Shown here: positions 1-8,546 of the stretch, one piece after another
How positions within the stretch are numbered: position 1 is the stretch's first letter
Layout: the number at the start of each line of letters is the position of its first letter
Assembly (NCBI GenBank): GCA_001752465.1
Contig: MDJB01000023.1
Span: forward strand, 1 to 64,000
Length of the DNA: 64,000 nt
Source: Haemophilus quentini
Lineage (GTDB): Bacteria > Pseudomonadota > Gammaproteobacteria > Enterobacterales > Pasteurellaceae
Direction of reading: 5' to 3'
Position numbers and translations under genes: made by a program
Notes under the pieces: model-generated
Seen by the model: only the letters and a program-made list of their open reading frames with translations
Databases searched by the model: none
What the model was told of the DNA's origin: nothing

Positions 1-23
1 TTTTGGCTGGCTATAATAAACGG

Positions 24-50
24 AACGCCAGCTTAAGCTGGCGTTTTTTT
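24..50. terminator. Bidirectional terminator at the uvrB 3' end
   Basis: A perfect 22-bp palindrome (AACGCCAGCTT and its complement, 24-45) is followed by seven T on the + strand. On the - strand the hairpin lies directly after the uvrB stop codon and is preceded by A-rich sequence. It can end uvrB transcripts and any convergent transcript entering from the left edge. Confidence 0.8.
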
Positions 51-2088
51 AGTTTTCAAAAACAAACTGTTCACGTAATTGATGTAATTGATCACGAATT
101 GCCGCGGCTTTTTCAAATTCCAAATCTTGCGCAAATTTATACATTTGTTGTTCCAGTTTTTTGATTTGTTGCTGATATTCTTTGACATTTTTCGGTGCAT
201 TATAAAGTGCGGTTGATTCTGCTGCCATTTTTCCACGTTGTTTATTGGCTTTCGCTTTTTGGTTTGCACCTTGCCCAATATCTAACAATTCACCGACTTT
301 CTTATTTAATGCTTGTGGCACAATGTCATGTTCTTCATTGTATTTGGTTTGTTTTTCACGACGACGATTAGTTTCGGTGATGGCTTTTTCCATCGATTTT
401 GTGATGCTATCCGCATATAAAATCGCTTTACCATTTAAGTTTCGCGCAGCTCGGCCGATGGTTTGGATTAAAGAGCGTTCGGAACGTAAGAATCCTTCTT
501 TGTCGGCATCTAAAATCGCCACAAGAGACACTTCTGGAATATCTAAACCTTCACGTAATAAGTTAATTCCCACCAATACATCAAATTCGCCTAAACGCAA
601 ATCACGGATAATTTCGACGCGTTCCACGGTATCAATATCAGAATGTAGATAACGCACACGAATCCCGTGTTCATCTAAATAATCCGTTAAATCTTCTGCC
701 ATTTTTTTTGTGAGTGTCGTCACTAAAACACGCTCATTTTTATCCGCTCTTTGGCGAGCTTCAGAAAGTAAATCATCCACTTGAATTGAGACTGGACGAA
801 TTTCAATAAGCGGATCAAGCAAACCAGTGGGGCGAACCACTTGATCGATGATTTCACTGCCTGATTTCTCTAATTCATAAGGTCCTGGTGTTGCGGAAAC
901 ATAAATAGTTTGTGGGGCTAAGCGTTCAAATTCCTCAAAGCGTAACGGACGATTATCTAATGCTGATGGTAAACGAAAACCATATTCGACTAAAGTTTCT
1001 TTACGTGAACGGTCGCCACGATACATCCCGCCAATTTGAGGCACAGTAACGTGAGATTCATCAATAATTAAAATCGCATCAGAGGGCATATAATCGAATA
1101 ATGTTGGTGGTGGCTCACCCTCATTTCTGCCTGATAAATAGCGAGAGTAGTTTTCAATGCCCGAGCAATAGCCCAATTCATCCATCATTTCAATATCAAA
1201 TTGGGTACGCTGGCTGATACGTTGTTCTTCTAAAAGTTTATGTTCTTTAATGAAGTATTCACGGCGTGATACGAGTTCTTTTTTGATGTTTTCTATAGCA
1301 TCTAAAATACGTTCTCTGGGCGTCACATAGTGAGTTTTAGGATAGATCGTAAAACGTGGTACAGCACCAAAACTACTACCAGTGAGCGGATCAAATAAAC
1401 TTAAACGCTCAATTTCATCATCAAATAATTCAATACGCACCGCACGATCATCGGATTCCGCAGGAAAAATATCAATAATTTCTCCACGAACACGGAAAGT
1501 TCCACGCTGAAATGCTTGATCATTGCGCGTATATTGTAATTCCGCTAACTTCGCTAAAATTTGGCGCTGATCGATAATGGCACCTTGTTGTAAATGCAAC
1601 ATCATTTGTAAATAGCTATCAGGATCGCCCAAACCATAAATTGCAGAAACAGAAGCTACTACAATAGTATCTCGACGCTCTAAAAAAGATTTTGTCGCAG
1701 AAAGACGCATTTGTTCGATTTGATCATTAATAGACGCATCTTTTTCAATAAATGTATCACTGCTCGGCACATAGGCTTCTGGCTGGTAATAATCATAGTA
1801 AGACACAAAATATTCCACTGCATTTTCTGGAAAAAAGGCTTTCATTTCTGCATAAAGCTGGGCAGCAAGGGTTTTATTTGGCGCAAGTAACATTGCGGGG
1901 CGATTTAATTGAGCAATTACATTGGCGATAGTAAAGGTTTTCCCCGAGCCTGTTACCCCGAGTAAAGTTTGGTGAGCTAATCCATCCGTTAAATTTTCAG
2001 CCAATTTTTCGATAGCTTGTGGCTGATCGCCAGAGGGACGAAAGTCGGAATGCAGAATAAATGGTTTTGTGTTGATTTTCTCAGACAT
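49..2088 (-). CDS. uvrB: Excinuclease ABC subunit B
   Basis: UvrB is the damage-verifying helicase-like subunit of nucleotide excision repair; UvrA loads it onto lesions and it recruits UvrC. The 679-aa product has the usual family length. Walker A (GVTGSGKT) is at residues 44-51. The tyrosine-rich beta-hairpin that threads between the strands ([10 protein letters not shown]) is at about 97-106. A DESH Walker B, a helicase C-terminal domain and the C-terminal UVR motif that contacts UvrC ([10 protein letters not shown]) follow. The gene stands alone, with a terminator directly after its stop. I see no CTGT-N8-ACAG LexA box in the 100 bases upstream, so SOS control is not evident. An uptake signal sits two bases before the start codon (2090-2098). 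Confidence 0.98.
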   Translation of the reverse strand: MSEKINTKPFILHSDFRPSGDQPQAIEKLAENLTDGLAHQTLLGVTGSGKTFTIANVIAQLNRPAMLLAPNKTLAAQLYAEMKAFFPENAVEYFVSYYDYYQPEAYVPSSDTFIEKDASINDQIEQMRLSATKSFLERRDTIVVASVSAIYGLGDPDSYLQMMLHLQQGAIIDQRQILAKLAELQYTRNDQAFQRGTFRVRGEIIDIFPAESDDRAVRIELFDDEIERLSLFDPLTGSSFGAVPRFTIYPKTHYVTPRERILDAIENIKKELVSRREYFIKEHKLLEEQRISQRTQFDIEMMDELGYCSGIENYSRYLSGRNEGEPPPTLFDYMPSDAILIIDESHVTVPQIGGMYRGDRSRKETLVEYGFRLPSALDNRPLRFEEFERLAPQTIYVSATPGPYELEKSGSEIIDQVVRPTGLLDPLIEIRPVSIQVDDLLSEARQRADKNERVLVTTLTKKMAEDLTDYLDEHGIRVRYLHSDIDTVERVEIIRDLRLGEFDVLVGINLLREGLDIPEVSLVAILDADKEGFLRSERSLIQTIGRAARNLNGKAILYADSITKSMEKAITETNRRREKQTKYNEEHDIVPQALNKKVGELLDIGQGANQKAKANKQRGKMAAESTALYNAPKNVKEYQQQIKKLEQQMYKFAQDLEFEKAAAIRDQLHQLREQFVFEN

Positions 2089-2353
2089 AAAGTGCGGTCG
2101 GTTTTTTCATAGTTTTGAATAATGTCTATTTTAGCATATTTAATGTGTAAAATTGATCAGGCAAAAATCTAAGTTTTACACAGACTTAGTGATGTCAAGA
2201 GGAAGATGTCACAAATTCATAAAAAAACTTTAATTTTTTTACTAGACAAAACTTAACTTTTTGATTTTAAATTAAAATTTAATTTTAGGCTAATCTGTAA
2301 TCAAGATCGAACAAGCCTTGTAAGAACAAGGGATCCGCAAAATTTTAAAAAGT

Positions 2354-2388
2354 TAATCCACAAAGTTATCCACAGGCTCTGTGGATAG
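2354..2388. promoter_or_regulatory. DnaA-box cluster
   Basis: A perfect DnaA box (TTATCCACA, 2366-2374) is flanked by TAATCCACA (2354-2362, one mismatch) and by the inverted CTATCCACA (complement of 2380-2388, one mismatch). The three sit within 35 bp and border an AT-rich tract. The arrangement resembles part of an origin or a DnaA-titration site. Dense cell-cycle machinery genes are absent here, so I do not call it oriC. Confidence 0.5.
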
Positions 2389-2467
2389 AAAAATAAATAT
2401 TAGGTGGTATATATATAAAAGATGAGAAAATTTTTGTTTTTTTTATGAAATTTTTTTAAATTTTGCA

Positions 2468-2496
2468 TTGACAAGCTAACTATCGACCATTAGAAT
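2468..2496 (+). promoter_or_regulatory. tRNA-Asn promoter
   Basis: A consensus -35 (TTGACA, 2468-2473), a 17-bp spacer and -10 TAGAAT (2491-2496) are followed by a G+C-rich discriminator (TCGCGCCC). This is the signature of a strong, stringently controlled stable-RNA promoter. Transcription should start near 2503. Confidence 0.85.
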
Positions 2497-2528
2497 TCGC
2501 GCCCTATCCCTTGTGATACAAAGTTTAT

Positions 2529-2604
2529 TCCTCCTTAGTTCAGTCGGTAGAACGGTGGACTGTTAATCCATATGTCGCTGGTTCAAGTCCAGCAGGAGGA
2601 GCCA
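2529..2604 (+). tRNA. tRNA-Asn (GTT)
   Basis: A 76-nt cloverleaf with encoded CCA end. The acceptor arms TCCTCCT and AGGAGGA pair over 7 bp. The anticodon GTT is at 2562-2564 in the loop CTGTTAA, and the T-loop GGTTCAAGTCC is present. Confidence 0.97.
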
Positions 2605-2673
2605 ATTTTTCTTTTGGTTTAGAGTTTGTTTGTCTCCTTTTACAGATTCTAAATTAGTAACCAAAAGATTTTG

Positions 2674-2703
2674 AGCCCATCATGTTGATGGGCTTTATTT
2701 TTT
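2674..2703 (+). terminator. Terminator downstream of tRNA-Asn
   Basis: A 9-bp stem (AGCCCATCA / TGATGGGCT) with a 3-nt loop is followed by TTATTTTTTT. It ends the tRNA-Asn transcript. Confidence 0.85.
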
Positions 2704-2707
2704 TACC

Positions 2708-3676
2708 TCAAAATAGGATTTTGCTTCCGCCAGTTGAGATGGTTGTACCGTATAACAAGCTCAAGGCAAAAAATAGCATTATTCCACCTGCTATTAATTT
2801 CACGATGCTTTCGCTTTTCCCTTTTGTATGTTTTGAACTATACCAACTCCCTAAGTGAATCGCAGTATTTCGTGCATAACGTACAATTCCCGCGAAGGCT
2901 GACAGCATAAGTCCTGTGCCGAAAGACATAGCTAATACAGCTAAAATTCCCCAGCCATAAAGATCAAGCATATAAGCTAAAAATAATACGAAAATAGCAC
3001 CGCTACATGGGCGCATACCAATTGTTAGAATCACGAGAAATTGTGATTTTAGATTGGTAGCTTGTACAGTTTGCATCGGGCTTGGCAAATGTTGGTGTCC
3101 ACAGCTACAGGTATTTAGTTGAAAAGTGCGGTTATTTTTCACCGCACTTTTTTCGTGTAGTGAAAGTGGATTTAGGGATTTTATGGCTAATTTAGCTTTT
3201 TTACGATAGGCACGTAAACCTTGCCAAATCCAATAAAAGCCGAGAAATACTAATAATAGCAAGGCAGCTCGTTCTAACCAAAGCTGACTTAATTTGAAAT
3301 AACGTGATGATAGATTAAGTACTACAACGAGCAATGTGGTTGCTGTAATCGCGACAATACCTTGCATTAAGGAAGAAAGTAAGCTCAAGATAGTACTTTG
3401 TTTTAATTGACTTTCATGAGTGGAAAGGTAGCTGGCGATAATAAATTTGCCGTGCCCTGGCCCGAGGGCATGAAGTACGCCGTAAACAAAGCTAGCGAAA
3501 ATAAGTGTGATGCCTGCCTTGATACTATTATTTTGAATTTGATGTAAATTTTCCGAAATAAGTTGATTAAAATCTTTTTGCCATGCAGCAATATGTAAGA
3601 AAAACCAAGGGGAAAAATAGCCAAGTAAGGCGAGTGCAATCACTAATAACACGAGCCCTGTTTTATATTTTTTCAT
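2708..3676 (-). CDS. zevB: NicO/RcnA-family metal permease, ZevB
   Basis: A 322-aa inner-membrane protein of the NicO (nickel/cobalt) transporter family. Both family motifs are visible: HALGPGHGK at residues 69-77 and GMRPCSG near 220, along with about six hydrophobic segments. A soluble loop near 190-200 is rich in Cys and His (CSCGHQHLP) and could bind metal. The gene follows zevA after only 2 bases, so the two are cotranscribed. From memory, the H. influenzae pair ZevA/ZevB (HI1249/HI1248) is needed for zinc use and survival in a mouse lung model; that role is established knowledge, not visible here. An inverted uptake-signal pair (3124-3149) lies inside this coding sequence, in the loop just before the Cys/His segment. 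Confidence 0.88.
   Translation of the reverse strand: MKKYKTGLVLLVIALALLGYFSPWFFLHIAAWQKDFNQLISENLHQIQNNSIKAGITLIFASFVYGVLHALGPGHGKFIIASYLSTHESQLKQSTILSLLSSLMQGIVAITATTLLVVVLNLSSRYFKLSQLWLERAALLLLVFLGFYWIWQGLRAYRKKAKLAIKSLNPLSLHEKSAVKNNRTFQLNTCSCGHQHLPSPMQTVQATNLKSQFLVILTIGMRPCSGAIFVLFLAYMLDLYGWGILAVLAMSFGTGLMLSAFAGIVRYARNTAIHLGSWYSSKHTKGKSESIVKLIAGGIMLFFALSLLYGTTISTGGSKILF
3124..3149. repeat. Inverted uptake-signal pair inside zevB
   Basis: AAGTGCGGT (3124-3132) and ACCGCACTT (3141-3149) face each other across 8 bases. The flanking A and T extend the potential hairpin. Paired uptake signals normally lie between genes as terminators, so an intragenic copy is unusual. Confidence 0.85.
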
Positions 3677-3678
3677 TT

Positions 3679-4299
3679 CTACTCACATTGAATTATTATT
3701 TTTTGCGCGAACATTACGCCTAATGAATCATCTTCGTTCTTTTGGGATTTATCAAGTGAAGATGCGTAGGCTTGGATTTTTTCATCCACATTAGGTTCAA
3801 TTAATTTTCCTTGGCAATTTTTCGGAAGTGCGGAAAAATCTACCGCACTTCTTGAGGCGTAAGTCATCGCCACATAATAAGTGGGATCGTAAGTTTGTAA
3901 GCTAAATGTGTTTTTTTCTAACTGTTGTGAATGGGCGAGTGGCACATCAAAATAATATTGCAGTTGTAATCCTTGGATTTTTACGCCGTAATTTTTGGGG
4001 TGTGAAGAATATTTAATTTTGTTATTTTGAGCGTCATATAGATAGCTAAAATAATGTTCACTCACAATATTTCCCATGACATCATCGATGAGTTTTTGCT
4101 GATCATTTTTTGTTTTAGCCTGTTTCATATCATAAATAATTGCGGACGAACTTGGTTCATCCAATGTCCATTTCATTGATAAACCGGTGAGTTGACTATT
4201 TTCTATGATAGGCGTGGTTTGCATATCTATAAATGCATGGGGGTGAGCTAAAACACCACAACTAATGAATAGACCGAGTAATAATGAATACGTTTTCAC
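3679..4299 (-). CDS. zevA: Periplasmic metal-binding protein ZevA (DUF1007)
   Basis: A 206-aa secreted protein of the DUF1007 family. A clear Sec signal peptide (MKTYSLLLGLFISCGVLA) ends just before the mature N-terminus HPHAF, where an HPH motif can bind metal. In H. influenzae ZevA binds zinc in the periplasm and works with the permease ZevB encoded 2 bases downstream (established knowledge, from memory). A consensus FNR site lies 81 bp upstream of the start, and a good -10 (TAGAAT, complement of 4343-4348) lies between them. Anaerobic control of zevAB is therefore possible, although the spacing (about -50) is not the classical -41.5. The internal segment at 3827-3850 carries a partly decayed uptake-signal pair. 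Confidence 0.85.
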   Translation of the reverse strand: MKTYSLLLGLFISCGVLAHPHAFIDMQTTPIIENSQLTGLSMKWTLDEPSSSAIIYDMKQAKTKNDQQKLIDDVMGNIVSEHYFSYLYDAQNNKIKYSSHPKNYGVKIQGLQLQYYFDVPLAHSQQLEKNTFSLQTYDPTYYVAMTYASRSAVDFSALPKNCQGKLIEPNVDEKIQAYASSLDKSQKNEDDSLGVMFAQKIIIQCE

Positions 4300-4379
4300 A
4301 AAAAATCCTAATTATTTTGAACGTTAGCATTAGAAGTTGTTTATTCTACACGCAAAAACGAATTTTTCTGTTAAAAATG

Positions 4380-4393
4380 TTGATGTAAATCAA
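4380..4393. promoter_or_regulatory. Consensus FNR site
   Basis: TTGATGTAAATCAA matches the FNR consensus TTGAT-N4-ATCAA at all ten specified positions. It lies between zevA (leftward) and the probable small-RNA gene (rightward). Its centre, 4386.5, is about -60 from the predicted rightward start at 4447. Confidence 0.85.
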
Positions 4394-4446
4394 AAAAACT
4401 CTCAATAGCATTTCCTTTAGCTTTCAATATTCAGTAACATAGCGCC

Positions 4447-4543
4447 GTCAAGTAATTGCTTGATATTCATAAAGTTCCTAAATAAAATAATCATAAATAT
4501 AGCTAAACTACTTTCCTGCCACCCGTTTCGGGTGGTTTTTTTT
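4447..4543 (+). ncRNA. Candidate FNR-activated small RNA
   Basis: No ORF explains the strong intrinsic terminator at 4519-4543, yet an FNR site and a -10-like element (TAACAT, 4435-4440) lie upstream on the same strand. A transcript of about 97 nt would begin with a small hairpin (TCAAG / CTTGA, 4448-4463). An A/U-rich single-stranded stretch with CUUUCCUG follows, and the RNA ends in a GC hairpin with eight U. That is the layout of an Hfq-dependent small RNA. Enterobacterial FnrS is an FNR-activated RNA with a similar plan and also contains GUCAAG near its 5' end. Homology is only a guess, and the 5' end is inferred. Confidence 0.5.
4519..4543 (+). terminator. Terminator with no upstream ORF
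   Basis: The 7-bp stem CCACCCG / CGGGTGG has a TTT loop and is followed by eight T. There is no + strand gene upstream in the 220 bases back to the zevA start, which is the main reason for proposing a small RNA here. Confidence 0.9.
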
Positions 4544-4624
4544 GTCTATTATTTGCCTATTGTTAGGCAAATAAAGAAACTTCAAGTAAAATGACCCCAC
4601 TTTTTTATTAGATAAAGGATAAAT

Positions 4625-6295
4625 ATGTCAACTCAATTTGTATATACGATGCACCGTGTCGGCAAAGTAGTGCCACCGAAGCGTCATATTTTGAAAGATA
4701 TTTCTTTAAGCTTTTTCCCTGGAGCTAAAATCGGGGTTCTAGGCTTAAATGGTGCGGGTAAATCAACCCTCTTACGCATTATGGCAGGCGTGGATAAAGA
4801 ATTTGAAGGGGAAGCGCGTCCGCAGCCAGGTATCAAAATCGGTTATCTTCCACAAGAACCAAAACTTGATCCGCAACAAACCGTGCGTGAAGCAGTGGAA
4901 GAAGCGGTTTTTGAAGTGAAAAATGCACTGACTCGTTTAGATGAAGTGTATGCACTTTATGCGGATTCTGATGCTGATTTCGATAAACTGGCGGCAGAAC
5001 AAGCGAACCTTGAAGCCATCATTCAGGCGCACGATGGGCATAATTTAGATAACCAATTAGAGCGTGCCGCTGATGCGTTACGTTTAACTGATTGGGATGC
5101 CAAAATTGAACATTTATCTGGTGGTGAGCGTCGCCGTGTGGCACTTTGCCGCTTATTACTTGAAAAACCAGACATGCTCTTATTAGACGAACCAACTAAC
5201 CACTTAGATGCGGAATCTGTGGCGTGGTTAGAGCGTTTCTTACATGATTACGAGGGCACTGTTGTCGCAATTACCCACGACCGTTATTTCTTAGATAACG
5301 TAGCGGGCTGGATCTTAGAACTTGACCGTGGTGAGGGTATACCTTGGGAAGGTAACTATTCTTCTTGGTTAGAGCAAAAAGAGAAACGTTTAGAGCAAGA
5401 ACAAGCAGCTGAAAACGCGCGTCAAAAATCCATTGCGAAAGAGTTAGAATGGGTGCGTCAAAATCCTAAAGGTCGCCAAGCGAAAAGCAAAGCACGTATG
5501 GCGCGCTTTGATGAGTTGAACTCTGGCGAATATCAAAAACGAAACGAGACGAACGAACTCTTTATTCCACCTGGTCCGCGTTTAGGTGATAAAGTGATTG
5601 AAGTGCAAAACTTAACCAAATCTTATGGCGACCGCACTTTAATTGATGATTTATCCTTCAGTATTCCAAAAGGTGCAATCGTTGGGATTATCGGGGCAAA
5701 TGGTGCGGGTAAATCAACCTTATTCCGTATGTTGTCAGGTCAAGAACAACCAGATTCAGGCTCTGTGATAATGGGTGAAACTGTTGTGCTTGCTTCGGTG
5801 GATCAATTCCGTGATTCTATGGATGACAAGAAAACCGTCTGGGAAGAAGTCTCTAACGGACAAGATATTTTGACCATTGGTAACTTTGAAATTCCAAGCC
5901 GTGCGTATGTGGGCCGTTTCAACTTCAAAGGCGTGGATCAACAAAAACGTGTTGGCGAATTATCAGGTGGTGAACGTGGTCGTTTACACTTAGCGAAACT
6001 TTTACAACGTGGTGGTAACGTGCTGTTATTGGACGAACCAACCAATGACTTAGACGTTGAAACCTTGCGTGCGTTAGAAAATGCGATTTTAGAGTTCCCG
6101 GGCTGTGCAATGGTGATTTCCCATGACCGTTGGTTCTTAGACCGTATCGCAACGCATATTTTAGATTACGGCGATGAAGGCAAAGTGACCTTCTACGAAG
6201 GTAACTTCTCTGACTACGAAGAGTGGAAAAAGAAAACCTTAGGCGATGCAGCGACTCAGCCACATCGTATTAAATATAAACGAATTGCGAAGTAA
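4625..6295 (+). CDS. ettA: Energy-dependent translational throttle protein EttA
   Basis: An ABC-F protein of 556 aa with no membrane segments. It has two ATPase cassettes: Walker A GLNGAGKST near residue 40 and GANGAGKST near 358, each followed by an LSGGE signature and a DEPTN(H/D)LD Walker B. The region between them contains the arginine- and lysine-rich interdomain linker of ABC-F proteins. In E. coli EttA binds the ribosomal E site and gates entry into elongation according to the ATP/ADP ratio. Length and start match E. coli EttA (555 aa). The gene has its own leader after the preceding terminator. Uptake signals lie inside it (5631-5639) and just after it (6308-6316). Confidence 0.96.
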   Translation: MSTQFVYTMHRVGKVVPPKRHILKDISLSFFPGAKIGVLGLNGAGKSTLLRIMAGVDKEFEGEARPQPGIKIGYLPQEPKLDPQQTVREAVEEAVFEVKNALTRLDEVYALYADSDADFDKLAAEQANLEAIIQAHDGHNLDNQLERAADALRLTDWDAKIEHLSGGERRRVALCRLLLEKPDMLLLDEPTNHLDAESVAWLERFLHDYEGTVVAITHDRYFLDNVAGWILELDRGEGIPWEGNYSSWLEQKEKRLEQEQAAENARQKSIAKELEWVRQNPKGRQAKSKARMARFDELNSGEYQKRNETNELFIPPGPRLGDKVIEVQNLTKSYGDRTLIDDLSFSIPKGAIVGIIGANGAGKSTLFRMLSGQEQPDSGSVIMGETVVLASVDQFRDSMDDKKTVWEEVSNGQDILTIGNFEIPSRAYVGRFNFKGVDQQKRVGELSGGERGRLHLAKLLQRGGNVLLLDEPTNDLDVETLRALENAILEFPGCAMVISHDRWFLDRIATHILDYGDEGKVTFYEGNFSDYEEWKKKTLGDAATQPHRIKYKRIAK

Positions 6296-6356
6296 TTTAT
6301 ATTGAGAAAGTGCGGTTGATGTTAACCGAACTTTTCTTACTTTTTTGGGAGTGATT

Positions 6357-6698
6357 ATGCTAGTTTATTTACATATTTTTTTCGCCTTTTTAAGTTTTGC
6401 CTTGTCGGTGATTCGTGGCGCAATGCAACTTACTGGCAAAAACTGGCGTTCGATAAAATTATTAAAAATTTTACCGCACTTATCAGATACCTTGTTGATT
6501 GTTTCTGGTGTTGTCATTTTATATCTCTTTGCTTTTGATATTGAATGGTGGTTAGTGGCTAAATTCGCATTACTGATTTTGTATATCGTGTTTGCTGCGA
6601 AATTTTTCAGTAAAAAAGTTTCTCAACCCAAAAGCATTTTCTTTTGGCTTGCTTGTGTAAGTTTTATTGGCTCGATGTTAATTGCCTATTTAAAATAA
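6357..6698 (+). CDS. SirB2-family inner-membrane protein
   Basis: A 113-aa protein with three or four hydrophobic segments, matching the small SirB2-like family (invasion-regulator-like, function not known). I place the start at ATG 6357, which has a GGGAG ribosome-binding site directly upstream. An in-frame TTG at 6345 would put that site inside the coding region. The gene ends 3 bases before tmcA and is probably cotranscribed with it. Confidence 0.8.
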   Translation: MLVYLHIFFAFLSFALSVIRGAMQLTGKNWRSIKLLKILPHLSDTLLIVSGVVILYLFAFDIEWWLVAKFALLILYIVFAAKFFSKKVSQPKSIFFWLACVSFIGSMLIAYLK

Positions 6699-6701
6699 AA
6701 G

Positions 6702-8546
6702 ATGTTATCTCGCCAGCTTCAAATTTTAATCAGCAAAACTTTGCCGCTTGTGCCTGATAACGTATTAATTATCGGTGAAAGCGGCATTGCTTTTTCTAAA
6801 GCAACGAATTTGCTCGGACAAGAATTTGAACATATCTTATTTGATGGACGAAATGGCATTCATCTTGAAGCGCTAGCTATTGGAGCTGGAACACTGAAAA
6901 TGGGCGGCACACTTTGTTTAGTGTTGTCCGATTGGGAAAATTTATCTCAGCAGCCTGATCAAGATAGTTTACGTTGGAATGGAAATCAGTCAGTAATCGC
7001 CACGCCTAATTTTATTGATCATTTCAAACAGTGCATTGATCGCTATCATTTCCCCATTTTAAGAGAGAAAAGTTCGGTTGAATTTCCCCCTGTTTTTTAT
7101 TCTAACGAGCATCATAAAAATGCCACGTTAGCTCAGCAGCAAATTATTGATAATATTTTACAAGTTGAGCAGGATATTTATTTTCTAACCGCTAAGCGCG
7201 GAAGAGGAAAATCCGCATTATTGGGGATGCTTGCTAACCAAATTCAGGCGCCAGTTTATCTCACCGCACCGAATAAAAGTGCGGTATATTCGGTTATCGA
7301 ATTTTCAGAAGGGGGCATTGAATTTATTGCGCCAGATGAATTGGCTTTGATGTTACAAACTGAACCCGAATTTAGTCAATCCGCTTGGTTACTCGTAGAT
7401 GAAGCTGCGATGATTCCATTGCCGTTATTACAAGAATATTCTCAATATTTTCAACATATTATTTTCAGTACTACAATTCATAGCTATGAAGGAACAGGGC
7501 GTGGTTTCGAATTAAAATTTAAACGGAAAATTCACCGCACTTTTCAGCATTTTGAGCTTAAACAGCCTCTACGTTGGCAAGAAAATGATCCGTTAGAAGA
7601 TTTTATTGATGATCTTTTGTTGCTAAATGCCGAAGATGAGTTTCAGCAATTTCTTTTCCAGCCCCATCTCCCTTATCAAATTCGAGAAGTGCAAAAAACA
7701 CATCATATTGCAGAGTTTTATGGCTTAATGACATTGGCGCATTATCGAACGTCGCCACTTGATCTTCGCCGTTTATTTGATGGGGAAAATCAACGTTTTT
7801 ATTTTGCCGAATATCAACAGAATTTGCTCGGTGCAATTTGGGCGTTAGAAGAAGGAAATATGGCTGATGATGAGTTGATTATTCAAATTCAACAAGGCAA
7901 ACGCCGTCCGAAAGGGAATCTGGTGCCGCAGGCATTATGTTTCCATGAAAATCTGTCCCAAGCCTGTAAATTACATTCCTTACGTATTTCTCGTATAGCG
8001 GTTCAGCCAAATTGGCAAAAAAAGGGTATTGGTCAAAATCTAATGAAATTTATGAAAAATTCAGAAGTGGATTTTTTTTCGGTGAGTTTTGGCTACACTG
8101 ACGAATTGGCAAAATTTTGGCAAAAGTGCGGTTTTGTTTTGGTGCATTTAGGCGAGCATCAAGAAGCGAGTAGTGGTTGTTATTCAGCGATTGCCCTTAA
8201 AGGTCTTTCTAAAGAAGGCTTGGCTTTAGTTGATAGTGCGTACAAACAATTTCAGCGTAATATTCCTTTATCTTTTCATCCTTTCGCCATAAATTTTGAG
8301 AAAAATCAGCTTGATTGGCAGCTTGATGAGTTCGATTGGTTGAGCTTAAAAAACTTTGCTAATTTTCACCGTACTTTATTTTCGAGCATTCCTGCGATGA
8401 GGCGTTTATTAAAATTAGCGGGCAAAGAAAATTTCCCATTAATTTCCGCTTATTTAACAAAAAAACAACTTCCCATTAACAAGAAAAAAGGCGTAGAATG
8501 GCTGCGTTTAGAAATTAAACAATATTTAGAACGAGGAACTTTATGA
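6702..8546 (+). CDS. tmcA: tRNA(Met) cytidine acetyltransferase
   Basis: TmcA makes N4-acetylcytidine at the wobble position of elongator tRNA-Met using acetyl-CoA and ATP. The 614-aa product has the family order: an N-terminal DUF1726 domain, an RNA helicase-like ATPase with Walker A (AKRGRGKSALL, about residues 163-173), and a GNAT acetyltransferase domain. The acetyl-CoA loop of that domain (QPNWQKKGIGQ) is at about 429-439, and a C-terminal tRNA-binding region follows. It is somewhat shorter than E. coli TmcA (671 aa). The stop codon overlaps the start of a small ORF (ATGA, 8543-8546), which points to translational coupling. Confidence 0.93.
   Translation: MLSRQLQILISKTLPLVPDNVLIIGESGIAFSKATNLLGQEFEHILFDGRNGIHLEALAIGAGTLKMGGTLCLVLSDWENLSQQPDQDSLRWNGNQSVIATPNFIDHFKQCIDRYHFPILREKSSVEFPPVFYSNEHHKNATLAQQQIIDNILQVEQDIYFLTAKRGRGKSALLGMLANQIQAPVYLTAPNKSAVYSVIEFSEGGIEFIAPDELALMLQTEPEFSQSAWLLVDEAAMIPLPLLQEYSQYFQHIIFSTTIHSYEGTGRGFELKFKRKIHRTFQHFELKQPLRWQENDPLEDFIDDLLLLNAEDEFQQFLFQPHLPYQIREVQKTHHIAEFYGLMTLAHYRTSPLDLRRLFDGENQRFYFAEYQQNLLGAIWALEEGNMADDELIIQIQQGKRRPKGNLVPQALCFHENLSQACKLHSLRISRIAVQPNWQKKGIGQNLMKFMKNSEVDFFSVSFGYTDELAKFWQKCGFVLVHLGEHQEASSGCYSAIALKGLSKEGLALVDSAYKQFQRNIPLSFHPFAINFEKNQLDWQLDEFDWLSLKNFANFHRTLFSSIPAMRRLLKLAGKENFPLISAYLTKKQLPINKKKGVEWLRLEIKQYLERGTL

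Larger units (their letters stand above)
2089..2528. other. AT-rich gap between uvrB and tRNA-Asn
   Basis: This 440-base stretch has no credible ORF. It holds an uptake signal at 2090-2098, a possible uvrB -10 (TAAAAT, complement of 2128-2133), three DnaA-box-like 9-mers at 2354-2388, a very A/T-rich run at 2389-2465 with a TATATATATA core, and the tRNA promoter at 2468-2496. Confidence 0.7.

Noticed and set aside
2089-2200. LexA box upstream of uvrB
   Set aside because: I looked for CTGT-N8-ACAG and did not find it, so SOS control is not claimed.
2089-2528. Chromosomal origin oriC
   Set aside because: Three DnaA-like boxes and an AT-rich run are present, but the neighbours are not origin genes and the box number is low; only a DnaA-box cluster is claimed.
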